Positions 44,178 to 56,748 of a stretch of DNA of 64,000 nucleotides are shown here, piece by piece. Source of the stretch: Orobanche coerulescens (taxonomy: Eukaryota; Streptophyta; Magnoliopsida; Lamiales; Orobanchaceae). Location of the stretch: contig CM065814.1 in NCBI GenBank assembly GCA_033398695.1, forward strand, positions 82,788,358 through 82,852,357. The letters run 5' to 3'. Position 1 is the stretch's first letter. Each line of letters opens with the position of its first letter. The notes under the pieces are model-generated. The model saw nothing but the letters and a program-made list of their open reading frames with translations, searched no databases and was not told the origin of the DNA. The position numbers and the translations under genes are program-made.

Positions 44178-46142
44178 TTGATTCCAAGACGAAGCCGTGT
44201 ATTTTTATTGGCTACGAGCTTGATGAGTTCGGGTATAGATTATATGACCCGGTTACATAGAGGCCTGTTCGGTCTAGAGACGTTGTTTTTGTGGAAGATC
44301 AAACAATGAAAGATGTTGAGAATGGAGAGTCGGCTCCACAACACGACTATGATCTTATTGATTTGGACCCCGTTCCTCCACAACATGTTGAGACACCGGG
44401 TGGGAAGGATGTCCAAAATGATTAACAACAAGATGCCGGTGACAATGATGAGTTGAGACAAGATGACACCGATGGAGCTCATCCCGAGCTACCCGTGACG
44501 AACATGCCATTTTTTGTTCCACATAAGCGGTCGACGAGGGACCGTCATCCATCCTCTCGTTATTCCGCCGATGAGTATGTCTTACTCACCGACGAGGGAG
44601 AGCCCAAATACTTTGCGGAGGCTATGGAGGATGAAAATAAGAAGGAATGGATGGATGCCATGCAAGACGAGATGAGTTCCTTGCATGAGAATAACACTTA
44701 CGAGTTGGTGGAGTTGCCGAAAGGCAAGAGGGCTTTGAGAAACAAATGGGTGTATCGGGTGAAGTCTGAGGAGCATACCTCGTTGCCCCGATACAAAGCT
44801 AGACTCGTAGTGAAAGGATTTAGTCAAAAGAAGGGCATTGATTTTGAGGAGATTTTTTATCCGGTTGTAAAGATAGGATCGATTCGTTTGGTCCTTGGGT
44901 AGAGCAAATGGATGTCAAGACGGCTTTTCTTCATGGAGACCTCGACAAAGAAATTTATATGAAGCAACCGGAAGGGTTTGAGGTCGAAGGAGAAGAGGAT
45001 TATGTGTGTAAACTCCGGAAGAGTTTATACGGGTTGAAGCAAACACCACGAGAATGGTACAAGAAGTTTGAGTCGGTTATGGGGGAGCAAGGCTACTGGA
45101 AGACGACTCTCGACCATTGCGTATTTTTCAAGAAATTCAGAGATGATGATTTTATCATCTTATTGCTGTATGTGGACGACATGTTGATCGTTGGCAAGAA
45201 TGCCGAGAGGATTGCCAACTTGAAGGAAGAATTGAGTAAGTCTTTTGCCATGAAAGACTTGAGGGCCGCTAAACAAATTCTTGGAATAAGAATCACTCGG
45301 GATAGAGCAGCCCGGAAATTGCACATGTCGCAAGAGCAATATATCGAGAAGGTACTTAAACGCTTCAACATGGACAAAGCTAAAGTTGTTAGTTCGCCTC
45401 TTACTAACAATTTTAAATTGACGAGCCAAGATTGCCCTAAGACGAAGGAGGAGATTGAGGATATGGATAAAATTCCTTATGCTTCGGCGGTCGGAAGTTT
45501 GATGTATGCCATGGTATGTACTAGGTCCGACATTGCTCATGCCGTGGGAGTGGTGAGCCGGTTTCTATCGAATCCGGGAAAGAAGCATTGGGAAGCCGTG
45601 AAATGGATATTTCGATATTTACGGGGTACTTCCAAACTGGGGATTATGTTTGGAAATGGGAAAGCAATGCTTGTTGGATATTCCGATTCGGATATGGCCG
45701 GTAACGAAGATAACCGAAAATCCACTTCCGGTTATTTGATGACGTTCGCAGGGGGAGCCGTGTCATAGCAATCAAGATTGCAAAAGTGCGGTGCCTTATC
45801 TACAACGGAGGCCGAGTATATTGTGGCGGTGGAAGCGTGTAAAGAGCTCTTATGGTTGAAAATGTTTTTACGAGAGCTAGGATTCCGACAACGACGTTAC
45901 CTGGTTCTTTGTGATAGTCAAAGTGCGATTTATTTCGCTAAGAATGCGACTTTTCACAAGAGAACGAAACTTATCGATGTGATGTATCATTGGATCCGAG
46001 ATGCTTTGGAGGATGCTTTGTTTGAACTTGATAAAGTTCATACCGATGATAATGGTTCCGATATGTTAACCAAGGCGTTAAGTAGAGATAAGGTGAAAGT
46101 GTGTTGTTCGATCGCCGGGATGGCGAACTCTTTCTATATTCC
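44178..46142 (+). pseudogene. Copia-C end of integrase, reverse transcriptase and RNase H (broken)
   Basis: Reading resumes after TRGAG-D with the integrase tail (KPCIFIGYELDEFGYRLYDP), then TAG and TAA stops near 44258 and 44423. RT starts in 44453-44902 ([51 protein letters not shown]). About 30 bp are missing near 44895, shifting the frame. 44908-45768 carries MDVKTAFLHGDLDKEIYMKQ, SLYGLKQTPREWYKKFE, the active site YVDD (residues 88-91) and the RNase H start (GYSDSDMAGNEDNRKSTSGY). A TAG at 45766-45768 sits where Trp is expected, then RNase H continues in frame to 46182 (LSTTEAEYIVAVEACKELLW, VLCDSQSAIYFAKN), the last codons running past the polypurine tract into the LTR. Confidence 0.92.
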
Positions 46143-46155
46143 GGAAAGGGGGAGA
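46143..46155 (+). other. Copia-C polypurine tract
   Basis: GGAAAGGGGGAGA, immediately before the 3' LTR, is the usual second-strand primer site for LTR elements. Confidence 0.85.
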
Positions 46156-46157
46156 TT

Positions 46158-46382
46158 TATAGGAGTAATTTCCGAAATATAGGCTTTTTCGGAGTCGATT
46201 GGACTCCGGGCCACGGGACAAACCCTCCGGGCTGTGGCACTACGCTTGAAAAGTCATTTTTCTCACATTGCACAACCGGGCCGCGGCATACAGCTGCCGA
46301 GGCGCGGCCCCCGAAATCACCCAGCATCGCCCGACCCTCCTGTACTCTGGGCCGCGGCCCCTGCCGATCACCCCCTGTCGGG
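46158..46382 (+). repeat. Copia-C 3' LTR, first piece
   Basis: It aligns with the first 225 bp of the 5' LTR (32557 on). The terminal TG reads TA here. It is cut at 46382 by LARD-E; the duplicated TCGGG occupies 46378-46382. Confidence 0.9.
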
Positions 46383-49300
46383 TGTAATATCCGGATAAAT
46401 TGTTGGGTATTTTCATCTGTATTTGAACCCTGTATTACCTGAAATGGTGCTATCAATAATCGAAGTACGACCGTTTCCGTATTCGTATCCTCATGCATGA
46501 TAATATCAACCTTTAATCCTTCACATGCAACTACGTCGTAACGCACGCTAACAGGTAAGCGTAACGACGTTCTTAATCGGAAATAGCGACGCTACGAGCC
46601 AGACGAGCGCACGTAAGGAGGTCAATTATTGAACATGTGGCTAGCACATGCACTACCGTGGTGGGGCTCGGAGAGATTCCCGGATGAACTCGACAGCTTT
46701 AGGGTCAACGGGTGTTAACGTACGCTAAGGTTTGTAACTAGCGACGCTAATGCGTAGCTTACGACGTAAAGCATACGGAGTAACCTACGTAAGCTAGAAC
46801 AGAACGAGACAGTACGCTATCAGTGAACGATAGCGACGCTAAGATCGAAGGGTAAAGGTGCGCTAAGTGGATTACGTACTCATTTGGCTAAGGCTAACGT
46901 AAGTAAATCTCTAGATTTTTTATATTTGGACTACACCCCATTTCATTTCTCTCCGTCCCTTTCACTTGTAATTCGTTTTCCTCCTTTTCTCGAGGGTCTC
47001 CACCTCTAAAACACATATAGAACACGTAGACTCGATCATTTAAGTTACGAAACATCTTGGATTGACATTCAAGCAATCAAGTTGTATGCTACCTCTTTTC
47101 TATGCGTTTCTTTAATATTAAGGTATGTTAATGCTACCTCATCCTTGAATTCGTGTTCTTAAGGATGTTATGAACATACCACCGGGATTATTAAGCTCCA
47201 TAGATGATTTTTATCCGAACACCATGTTTTTGGAAGTTAGAATGTTCATGCTTTAGTTACCCGAGTTAAGAACATTATAGTCCGACTCTTGTTATGATAA
47301 TCAAGTAAGGTAAAATTCTGAGATTAATAAACCATATTGTATGGTGTTTCCATAATGATCATAGACTTAATGTTGGTAACAACCTCGATTTTCCGAACTA
47401 CCTTTGAGGATCTATAATCAATATTTGGAGTGAGTCTTATGATGGGAGGATTAACCGAATTCGTAGACATCAACACCATAGGGTTATTCGATTCACATGA
47501 GTGAGATATGTGTGAATATAACGACGTTAAGCTCTATGCATTACGACGTTATACCCTCGTGCAAGGCAATGTTCGAATCGAGAAGAACTGTCTAATGCAT
47601 GCTTAGCGTGCGCTAATCCTTGTAGCTTACGTGCGCTAACGTGCGGACATAACGTCGTTACGTATGTGTGTAACGTACGTTACGAAGAGAACAGTTAGGG
47701 TTCGGCCATCTTTTTATGCTTTTCCTTGTGTGATTGGTTGTTTATTTTATGATAGGATATTAAGGACGAATTTTCTACGATAATCCAGTGTTGAGCCTCT
47801 CCGATCGTCGTTTTCGTTGGAGTTCTGGATTGTCCAATCAACTGTATTTCCGAAGTATTCGCGAGAGATTACCAAGACAAGTACCTTGATATACGAATTA
47901 TAATTACGTGAAATCATTGTTGCTGAAGTGTATGAATCATGTTATGAATATCTGTATTTATATTATATATATATAGATATGTGTGGATAATTATGTAGTA
48001 TTAATTGATAGTGTTGAAGGCCTAATGTGCTAAGTCTTGATGAATAACGTGCGAGTTATTGTTTATTTTGCGTAGTTGCGTACTGGCGAATAAATTATGT
48101 GGATTGATGAACTGATTTGACAATTTTTGCAACGGTTGACTGTGTGCTTGGTATTTGTAATAATGTGGATACTTGTTATGAGAGACGTCATATCCGGGTA
48201 CCTCTGAGGGCGGGGCGTGCACTCCGGCCTGTTGTACGCTGCAATGAGCGGCTCCATATGATTGGTGAACACCGGTGTTACTTAATGCGCGAGCAAGGGG
48301 CGGCTCCTGTGGGAGTGAACGCCGGGGCGGTGACATGTGCAATGGGCGGCCAATATAGTGGAGTGAACGCCGGTACACAGGTGTGCAAGGGAGGCGCCTC
48401 GCAGGCTTATTGGTAACGGATATTTGAGTGATAGCTAAGACCCCGTTATCAAATGATTTTCGAAATTTAAATCTTTGCAACTTGCTTTTAATGTTGGTCT
48501 TGATGTAGACCGCGGATTATGTTTCTGGAGTTCGTTCCAATTTGTTTTAAATGTTGGTATCAGGGTTAATTAACCAAGGATATTTGACGAGATCTCCGAG
48601 GGTTAATTAATCAGGGGTCTTGAGCAGGATTTGTCGAATGAGAGGCAGTGCCTTTGATTATCTTGTGTTGATTATTCTGTGTATTGGGTCGAGGACCCCG
48701 TGAGATGTTGAGATTTGATCTCGTGATGATATTATTTGGATTGGGCCGAGAACCCCGTGAGATGTTGTAATGATTCACTTGTGATAGTGTTTTATCATTT
48801 GGGTCGAGGACCCCGAATAACGTTGTGATAGTTTTCTTGCAAATTGTTTTCCACATGTTGGGTCAAGGACCCGAGAGCTTTTGAAGTATTTTCTAAAGTA
48901 TTTCCATTTGATTTTCAAAACCCCTAGATGGCCCGAGTCAATATTAGTGTTTTCGAACTTTCTTATCAAAATACTTTTCCTTTTATAAAAAGGGATTTCT
49001 CTGACTCCTTGGGCTCGTTTAAAGTTTTATTGGTGTTATGTTCTGTACGGAGAATATGAAAATGTGATTATCTTTCACCTTGTGTATGTAATACTATTCT
49101 GTGTTGACCATTTGAATGTATGGTTCGTGTTAAGGTTTCACGACTGTTGAGTTTTATGTTATTATTATTCGTATATTTTGTGTGTTATGTACTTTCACTA
49201 GCAAAATTCCAGTTTGCTAACCCCCGAGTTTTCGGGGGGTGGGTGCCTGTTATGCGCTCAGGTTTTGGCAGCTCGGGAGCAGTAACAGGATTGGCTGGGA

Positions 49301-49647
49301 AGGAGATGGAGGACAAATGATACTAATCACACCAGAGTTAGAGTCTTTTCTTTTGTTTCATTTTGGTCGGTATTTCTCTGTCGTTCGAGTATTCACCCTT
49401 GCATGGTTGTAGTTTACATTTATTAAATTGAGTTGTCGTTCTTTTCTGTGTTCAAGTTTATTTTTGTCATTGAGATGTAAAGTTCATTTGTTTCTGAATT
49501 GTTTAACGACCTTGTCGGTCTGCGTTGTATTTAGATTGACCTCGGTCGGTCAATCATTTTGTAGTCTAGTAGAGTTTAGCCTTGTAGATCCTTGTAAGAA
49601 GGGCCTACGGCGTGTAACATTTCCGGATGGATTCTGGGGGTGTTACA
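46383..49647 (+). repeat. LARD-E 5' LTR
   Basis: 3,265 bp. It holds clusters of CGACG/CGTACG words (46560-46900 and 47515-47690), a candidate TATA segment near 46918 (TTTTTATATTTGG), and a 57-bp direct-repeat duplication (ACCCCGTGAGATGTTG at 48695 and 48752) that is single in the 3' LTR. It ends CTACGGCGTGTAACATTTCC...GGGGGTGTTACA. Confidence 0.93.
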
Positions 49648-51668
49648 AATATGGTATCAGAGCTTAGGTTTGCGAAAAACCTAGGCCGTTGGGTCAAGTC
49701 CATGTCTTGTGTAAGTCGCGCGCGTCAGAGTTGTGATTAGTATCGTGGTTCCAACATCATCTTCAAGCAATCCGTGATGGTAGGCCTCCCGAATCGTAAG
49801 TCCCCTTACATACGTATTTGATTATATTGTTCTTAACGTGAACCTAAGGTTTGAACTTGTTAGAGATTATATTATTTTACGATATCACCTGCACATACAC
49901 GTCGAGTGAGAATGGTTATGTAGTATACTTCGGTAGTCGAACATATTTATCGATTTCTGCATTTCAGTAGGATAAATCTTTGAGTGTTAATTTTATCCGC
50001 TGCGTGAGTATTGTGAAATGACTTTTGACATTTTGGCATTTTAGTCTCGCACATTTTCACGGTATTTTTATGACGGTATTTAATATTTTACAAATGATTT
50101 TGTAAGTTTTGGAAAATGCTACAGTCATCGGCTTTTTGGCATATTTTGAAATGATTTTTAAATGGTTTTTTAGCCTGGTAGGTTCCGGCGCAGAATCCCC
50201 GGCATGTAATATTTCCGGGCCGAATGATGAACATTTCAAAGTAGTGTTTTGAAATTTTCCTAGCATTGTAAACCTCATGATTTAATGTAGTCGTGTCGAA
50301 TGGTCACGTATTTTGGTGAAAAGTTCTTTCGAATAAACATTTTGGTAGAAGAGGAAGGATTTTCAAAATTATTGTATTCGGGACTCAACACTTTTGAAAT
50401 ATTTCAAATTAGTTACAATTCGATTTTCAATTTTCTTGTAGGCATTACTCGAAAATAAATTTTTTTAGAGTCATTGTATAAACTTCCTCTTCCAAAACAA
50501 AGGACAGTACTTACAAGTTTTGAGCACAACGTGATTCGGCTTTCGTTTCAAATTTTTTTTTTAAAAGCATACGCATAATGATCGTCCTAGACGAGGGACT
50601 GGAAGTTGATTTCAGAAAATTTCGTGCTTTACGATATTACCGTTATTCTAAGGATGCTAATTAAACCTTATGTTGATAATTATGGTATACCGTACAACCG
50701 ACTATGTGATAACAATAAACGGTACTATCTGCATTAGCATGACGAGCCTTGGCGGACGTAGACGTGATATAGGAAGCGGAAGTGGTGAGGTGGTTCATAC
50801 GACAACGATTCATGTTACGGTGAAGGAATATCAAGATCAGACGATAACCTACGAAACCTCCTCAGTGACCGAGCCAACGAGCGGAGAAAAGAGACCGAGG
50901 ACATCTGGAAAATTTTTGGGCAGTGACGAGACTAAGGTTCTCAAACCCCACGCTGCTCGAATGCGCTGTCTTCGCGGTCGAGAATGAGCATTGGGAATCC
51001 CCAACCAAGATCGCTGACTCCCGTAAGAAGAGAGTGTGCTTCAACCGCAACCGCACGGACACATCCGTGTAAACCGTCCCTCACCACTCTTGACTTGTCA
51101 TCGGTGCGGGTGTGAAGGCCACCGAGAAACATTGTGAGATAATTTCCGAATTGGCAAAGAATGCTACTCACCGGTGAGCAGAGCAAGTGGCGGAGAATGT
51201 CCCAAAACCTTATGTCTTCTGTGAAGAGCCTATCATAGGCGAATGAAGATTTTGTCCGTGTTCCGCCATTGTTGTTTCCAACAATCGCGACTTTGATCGC
51301 TTTTCATTTTAATTGCTTTTCGTTTCCAACTCCCGTTGTTTTCATTTGGGTGACATGTCTTCTTAGTATGGGGGAACGTAATACCCATACTCTTCTTAGT
51401 ATTTTCGGTGTTGGGAGACTTTCATTGTTGATGATTCATCTGTGACCCTCTTGACTATTTTAAACTACCATGTTCTACTGAACCTACCGACAGTCGAACG
51501 AAATTCAGAACCGATTTGTTAGACTCCGTGAATTATTGTGGTCTATTCACATCTGAACTTAATCTTTGCAAAATTTTGTTCGAAATATTTGTTCCCACTC
51601 GTGCGGTTAATATTTCCAATGTGTTATGAACTTGAATATGGTGGGTCGAGCTCGACGCGCGATTTTAG
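49648..51668 (+). other. LARD-E leader and degraded gag
   Basis: Primer-binding site TGGTATCAGAGC at 49652-49663. The leader block at 50060-50220 is shared with LARD-1 and TRGAG-D. 50740-51140 looks like worn gag: a basic start (MTSLGGRRRDIGSGSGEV), then two zinc-knuckle remnants. The first (near 51030-51060) has lost its cysteines; the second at 51096-51137 reads CHRCGCEGHRETL and loses its last Cys by a frameshift. The 3' part to 51668 is non-coding. Copia-F interrupts at 51669. Confidence 0.72.
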
Positions 51669-53146
51669 TGTTAGGGTTGTATACGTCAAAGCATACTTTA
51701 TGCTTGTATTACCTAATTTCCCGGTCTTTATCTATGAGAATATTTAATTCATTTATCACATGTTTTGCATATTTATTCACGCTATGGTTATGCAAATGCA
51801 GTCTAATTTACTTTATATTGTAGATAATGTGGTGTGTAGTGTCACACAGAAGATCACATTATCGGTTCCTTATATAGTAATATTTAGTTCACAACCTATG
51901 TAACATTAGACCGTTATATGAGAGGTTGTAGTATATGCTTGAGATTGGTTGGTCTTGACCATTAGCATATATTAGCGTATTTGTTATACGTTGAACAGGA
52001 TCGAGGTGAGATAGATTCTTCCGCATCGACTATAAGAAGAACGTACATCTCGGATAATTATTATTTCTTAATTCTAGTGATTAATATTTAATTATATATA
52101 TTTAATATTTATTGCTTTGATTTATCATGGGTGAGAGCCACAATGATTGACTCAATATGCTCGATATTTTGGGCAATATTATTATTTATATGATAATTAA
52201 TATTATAGCTAGAAATCGTGTCCCGACAATCGGGTTGATCATGTCCCTTGAGGCACTCGAAAGGATTATTATATCAAACCCCGCAGTGGAATTAATTTTC
52301 CGATATAATAATAAAGGTCGAGTGGTATACTCATGTATAATACATTAATTAATTAAAAGCTGTCAGTAGCTTAAATTAATTAATGGACATGGAATATCTT
52401 AAACACGGGAAATAATTAATTTAAAAGGAGCCCAATTTCGTAATTTGGGATTTTAGTAGGAAGTGCAATATTAACTTATTAGTGGACTAAGTTGATATTA
52501 ATAGAGTCTTCATATTAGGAAGAGTCCTAATAATGGAAGGAAGATATCTATTGGGAGTCCTTACCATATCCTCCTTAAGGTCCCTAGAGTAGCCCAAAAT
52601 ACCTATAAATACAAGTATAGGGATGGCCGATTTATTCATCAATTATTGCCCAAGAAAATCGATTTTTGTGTGTGTGTTTTAATTGTGGATCTTGACTTGT
52701 CTCTTGGATTCCATAATTTGGTAAACACAATATTTTTCTAAAATACTCAAAATATTCAAGAAAAATAGAGAGAACAAAATCGTGAGTTTTCTTGTGAGGA
52801 AATTCGGCCGATCCCCTTGTGTGCAAATTTAGTCCTAGAGATTGTTGCCCACACGACATCCTGGACGTAGGCGGGATATACTCTAGAAGATCTTGAGGTA
52901 GAAATACAAGAAGATCGGAGAGGAGCACGAAGAGGACATAAATCGATCAAGAAGGGATTTTCTACCACTTCGTCAAAGGTAAAATTACCGACTCCCATGC
53001 GTAAATATATTTATTTAATTGTTTATTAACTGCTTAGTTAATTAGTTGACAAGCCTAAATAGATCCGGTTTTTACGTTGGTTAGTTTATAAAACCTTTTA
53101 TCAAATTACTTTCACCAACTCGCTCATTGCGTTTTATATTCCATCA
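51669..53146 (+). repeat. Copia-F 5' LTR
   Basis: 1,478 bp, paired with 58388-59859. A candidate TATA box CCTATAAATAC lies at 52602-52612, about 935 bp into the LTR. The end ATTCCATCA is followed by ATTGGTATCGGAGC. Confidence 0.94.
52604..52611 (+). promoter_or_regulatory. Candidate TATA box in Copia-F 5' LTR
   Basis: TATAAATA in the setting CCCAAAATACCTATAAATAC, a typical plant promoter context. It is kept in the 3' LTR at 59318-59325. Predicted start about 30 bp downstream. Confidence 0.55.
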
Positions 53147-53148
53147 AT

Positions 53149-53160
53149 TGGTATCGGAGC
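53149..53160 (+). other. Copia-F primer-binding site
   Basis: TGGTATCGGAGC two bases inside the 5' LTR; complementary to initiator methionine tRNA with one difference from the usual form. Confidence 0.88.
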
Positions 53161-54439
53161 GGTCTTTAGGTTTTGTTCAATTTAATTAATTTGGTGATTA
53201 ATATGCTAGCAATTAAATATTCGTATAGTATGATTTTTGGAATATTTTGCTAGAATTTGTCTTGCAGAAAATATGATCCAATTATCATGGCTATGTGATG
53301 TTTTATTTATTTACGCGTTTTGGTAATTTAGCCCGCTTTTGTGGCATGTATAAGTTTTTCCCGTGAGAAAATCCACGGGTAGAATAGATTTATTTTTTCT
53401 TGTAATTTGATGTAAATTCGATGTATTTTATTTTGAATAAAATTGTAATCGAGTTGGCACACTCAAAGTACGAAAGAAAAAGAAGTCCAAATACAAGAGG
53501 AGTCCCGACGGACGAACCAACCGGGACCAGCAAGGAGCCGATCGGGCGGTTCGCCAGCAGGGCAGCTCGGTCAGTCCGGCAGGTCGGTCAGCTCGGGCAG
53601 CTCGGCCAGCTCGGCTGGGCAAGAAGACGGATAGCCGGGCAATGGCAATGGACGAGCTTCGGTTCGGTCGCCCAATTGCTTTTTCCGCGAGATGCTTGAA
53701 GCGATGGGAGCAAACGAGTCAAGATTTTCTCGTTATTCAAAACGAGGAATAAAAGCCATGATAATTGGATTTAATTATCCCATTTTTTCATTATTTATTG
53801 GTTTTTATTGTTTTGATGTATGGCATGTATGGAATGTATGCGTGATATGTTTCCTTGCATGTTAGGACGAGAAAATTAAAAACCTTAATTTTTCAAAATA
53901 ACTAAGTGATTTTAAAATTGATTTTTCAAAATCAAATTGGCCTCCATAATTGGTTTAAATTGTGAAATAATTAGCATGCGCGTTGACATTAGAGTCTTCC
54001 TCCACATCGGATGTGCTAAATTATTGGCTCACCGGTTTTAAACTTCAAATTTGATAACAAAAAGGTGAATATTATTTTTATGATAGGACCTCTCCATCTG
54101 TAGGACTATTATCATTAAATAATATTCTAAGGTTTGTTAAATTATGGTGTTCACTTAGGTGTATTAATTAATAAGCTCCCCATCGGAGTCTATGTTAATT
54201 AAATACATGGCCAAGAGGAACCAACTATTAATTTTACTTGTCAAAATGTGTCTTGGCTAGATAGTAAAATTAAAGACGTTAAAATCTACTTGAAAAAGTA
54301 TATGTAAACGTCCACACTATCGTGGCTTGCATGTGCGGTTTTTCAAGGTGTTGGTTGATTGCATATATATTGTTTTAAGGTTTTTCAATATATTTTGCGT
54401 CGAATTATGTGATGAATGGTGTTTTAATTTTATTCTCAG
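53161..54439 (+). other. Copia-F leader with GC-rich CAGCTCGG island
   Basis: AT-rich non-coding leader, interrupted at about 53500-53700 by a GC-rich island with repeated CAGCTCGG/GGTCGGTCAG words. The open frames in the island on both strands (53421-53699 plus, 53428-53622 minus) reflect the repeats. Confidence 0.72.
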
Positions 54440-55300
54440 ATGTCTTTCAATCCACTAGTCGTTATTCTCAAAGAAAACAAACTTGATGGCACTAACTTTG
54501 CCGATCGAAAAGAAATCTTGATATTGTCTTGATCGCCGAGGGCATAAGTTTGTTTTAACGAGGAGAGTCCTTTGGAACTGTGAATCGATGCCACTCCCAA
54601 GAGTTGGCTGAATTCCTAAATGGAAAAAGTCTCGATGAGATGGCTCACGTTACATTTTGGCTTCTTTAACAAATGTATTGCAAAGACGCATCGTGACGAT
54701 GGGCTCGGCCGCGGAAATGATGAAAAATCTCACCGAGATGTTTGGTCATCGAATCAGGCGGCTAGGCAAAATGCGATGAGGGTTTTGATGACAACCCAAA
54801 TGTCCGAAGGGACCCGGTGAGGATCACGTTCTTAAAATGATGTCTCATTTGAACGAATCGAGCATACTGGGGCAACTATCGATGCGGAATCGCAGTCGAT
54901 ATTATCTTGGCGCTTACCAAGAAGCTTTGAGCGATTCCGCCTAAACTACAATATGAATCGTAGGACTTACACATTGGCGGAACTTCCGACAGAGCTTCAA
55001 TCGCCAAGGTCTCTTCAAACAAGGTTATCATCAAATTCTTGCGCAACCTGCATCGCTTCTTCAAAACCCAAATGGGGAAAGAAGAAAAGCAGTTGGCGAA
55101 GCAAGTGACGACTTTCAAAGCTAAGGGCAAGGCTCCTACCAAAGGCTCCTCAACCTAAGCGAACAAAAGCCGAAGGGCAAGTGCTTCAATCGCGGTCCGA
55201 AAGGACATTTCAAGAGTGATCGCCTAAGAGAGGTACGTCTCATGCACTAGTAGTCAAAACATGTTTGGTGCTGTTCCATCACTTCGTGGATAGTGGATTC
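54440..55300 (+). pseudogene. Copia-F gag and zinc knuckle (many indels)
   Basis: It starts at ATG 54440 (MSFNPLVVILKENKLDGTNF), a standard copia gag opening, then breaks into short frames. Recognisable pieces include MTTQMSEGTR near 54795 and the zinc-knuckle region at about 55170-55225 (GKCFNRGPKGHFKSD). There the second and last cysteines are replaced by Arg codons CGC, where TGC is expected. Frameshifts occur about every 50-150 bp. Confidence 0.8.
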
Positions 55301-56748
55301 TGCTCCACCGATCATGTTTGTTATGACTCGCAGGGTTCCAAGTAACCAAGGTACTTAGTGCGGATGAGATTACAATAAGTCAGCGACTATTCCAGTCAAG
55401 GTCATGCGAAGGGAGTCGTGCGGCTAAAAGTTGATGATAAAATTTTAGTTCTTAATAATGTATTATTAGTACCCGATTTTAGAATGAATTTGATTTCGAT
55501 TTCTAAATTGCGTCGTGATGGATATTCGCTTTCTTTTGAAGATAATGCAATTATTAAAAGAAATGGTGAATATATTTATGGAGTACTTATAATGAAGAAC
55601 TTTATATCATCAATGCCGCACTCCCTTGCATAAATCGCTTAATTCTTTGACTAATCCTAATAAAAGAAAGGAACTTTCGAGCATAAATCCACCAGATTTG
55701 TGGCATTTACGATTGGGTCATATTAACCTTGGCAGGATTCAAAGATTGGTGAGCGATGGCCCATGGATTCGCTCCAAGTTGAGTCATTTCCAACCTGCGA
55801 ATCCCGCCTGGAAGGTAAAATGACTAAAAGGGCTTTTCAAAGCAAAGGAAATCGTGCACAAAAGGTGTTGGAATTGGTTCATACCGATGTATGTGGTCCA
55901 ATGAACATCCGTGCTAAGGGTGGTTTCGAATACTTCATCACGTTTATAGATGATCATTCGAGATATGGATACATCTATTTGATGCGACGTAAGTCCGAAT
56001 CTTTTGATAAGTTCAAAGAATTCAAGGTCAAACGGAGAAGCGTCATGGGCAGAGTATCAAGTCACTACGATCTGATCGTGGTGGCGAATACCTTAGTGGA
56101 GAGTTTTGGATTTCCTGGCACATGAGGGGATTACTTCCCACTCACAATACCGTACACCACAACAAAATGGTGTTGCTGAACGAAGGAATCGTACTTTATT
56201 GGAGATGGTTAGGTCAATGATGAGTTATTCTGATTTGCCTATTTCGTTTTGGGGATACGCCTTGGAAACAGCGGCGTACATTCTAAACTTGGTGCCTTCA
56301 AATCGGTTCCAAAACACCCACGTAACCGTGGAATGGGCGCAAGCCTAGTCTAGACATGTTCGGATTTAGTTCTCCAAAGACACGTCTTTGAATAAGGAAG
56401 CTGATAAGTTGGCATCTCGCATGTAGTACGTGTGTTTGTTTGATATCCTAAGGGTACGAAGGGTGGATTATTCTACTTTACTAAAGACCAGAAGGTCATT
56501 GTTAGCACCAATGCCCGGTTCTTAGAGGAGGACTATGTGATAAGTCACAAGCCTAGGAGTGAGGTCATTCTAGAAGAACTTAGGGGCGAGATTTCGACAA
56601 TACCAATTGTGCAAACACCTAGTGTACCACGTATTGACACTATTGTGGATACGCAAACCAAGGACACGCCTCGTCGTAGTGGGAGGGTTATTCGTCAACC
56701 CGAACGTTTCATCGGCGTGGGAGCATCTTCGACCACTCCCGGACCGGG
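55301..56748 (+). pseudogene. Copia-F protease remnant and integrase (many indels)
   Basis: 55418-55633 is the protease/linker region (VDDKILVLNNVLLVPDFRMN). 55626-55823 holds the integrase zinc His pair (DLWHLRLGHINLGRIQRL). 55763-56125 has LVHTDVCGPMNIRAKGGFEY and FIDDHSRYGYIYLM, so the first catalytic Asp is present here. The segment with the second Asp (near 56070-56100, GGEY) is frameshifted. 56106-56348 carries RTPQQNGVAERRNRTLLEMV with the catalytic Glu. 56349-56748 is the integrase C-terminus and linker. Confidence 0.87.

Noticed and set aside
48022..48480. 152-codon antisense frame in the LARD-E 5' LTR, also open at 61774-62232
   Set aside because: Both LTRs come from one template at insertion, so their agreement is not independent evidence of selection; no family resemblance.
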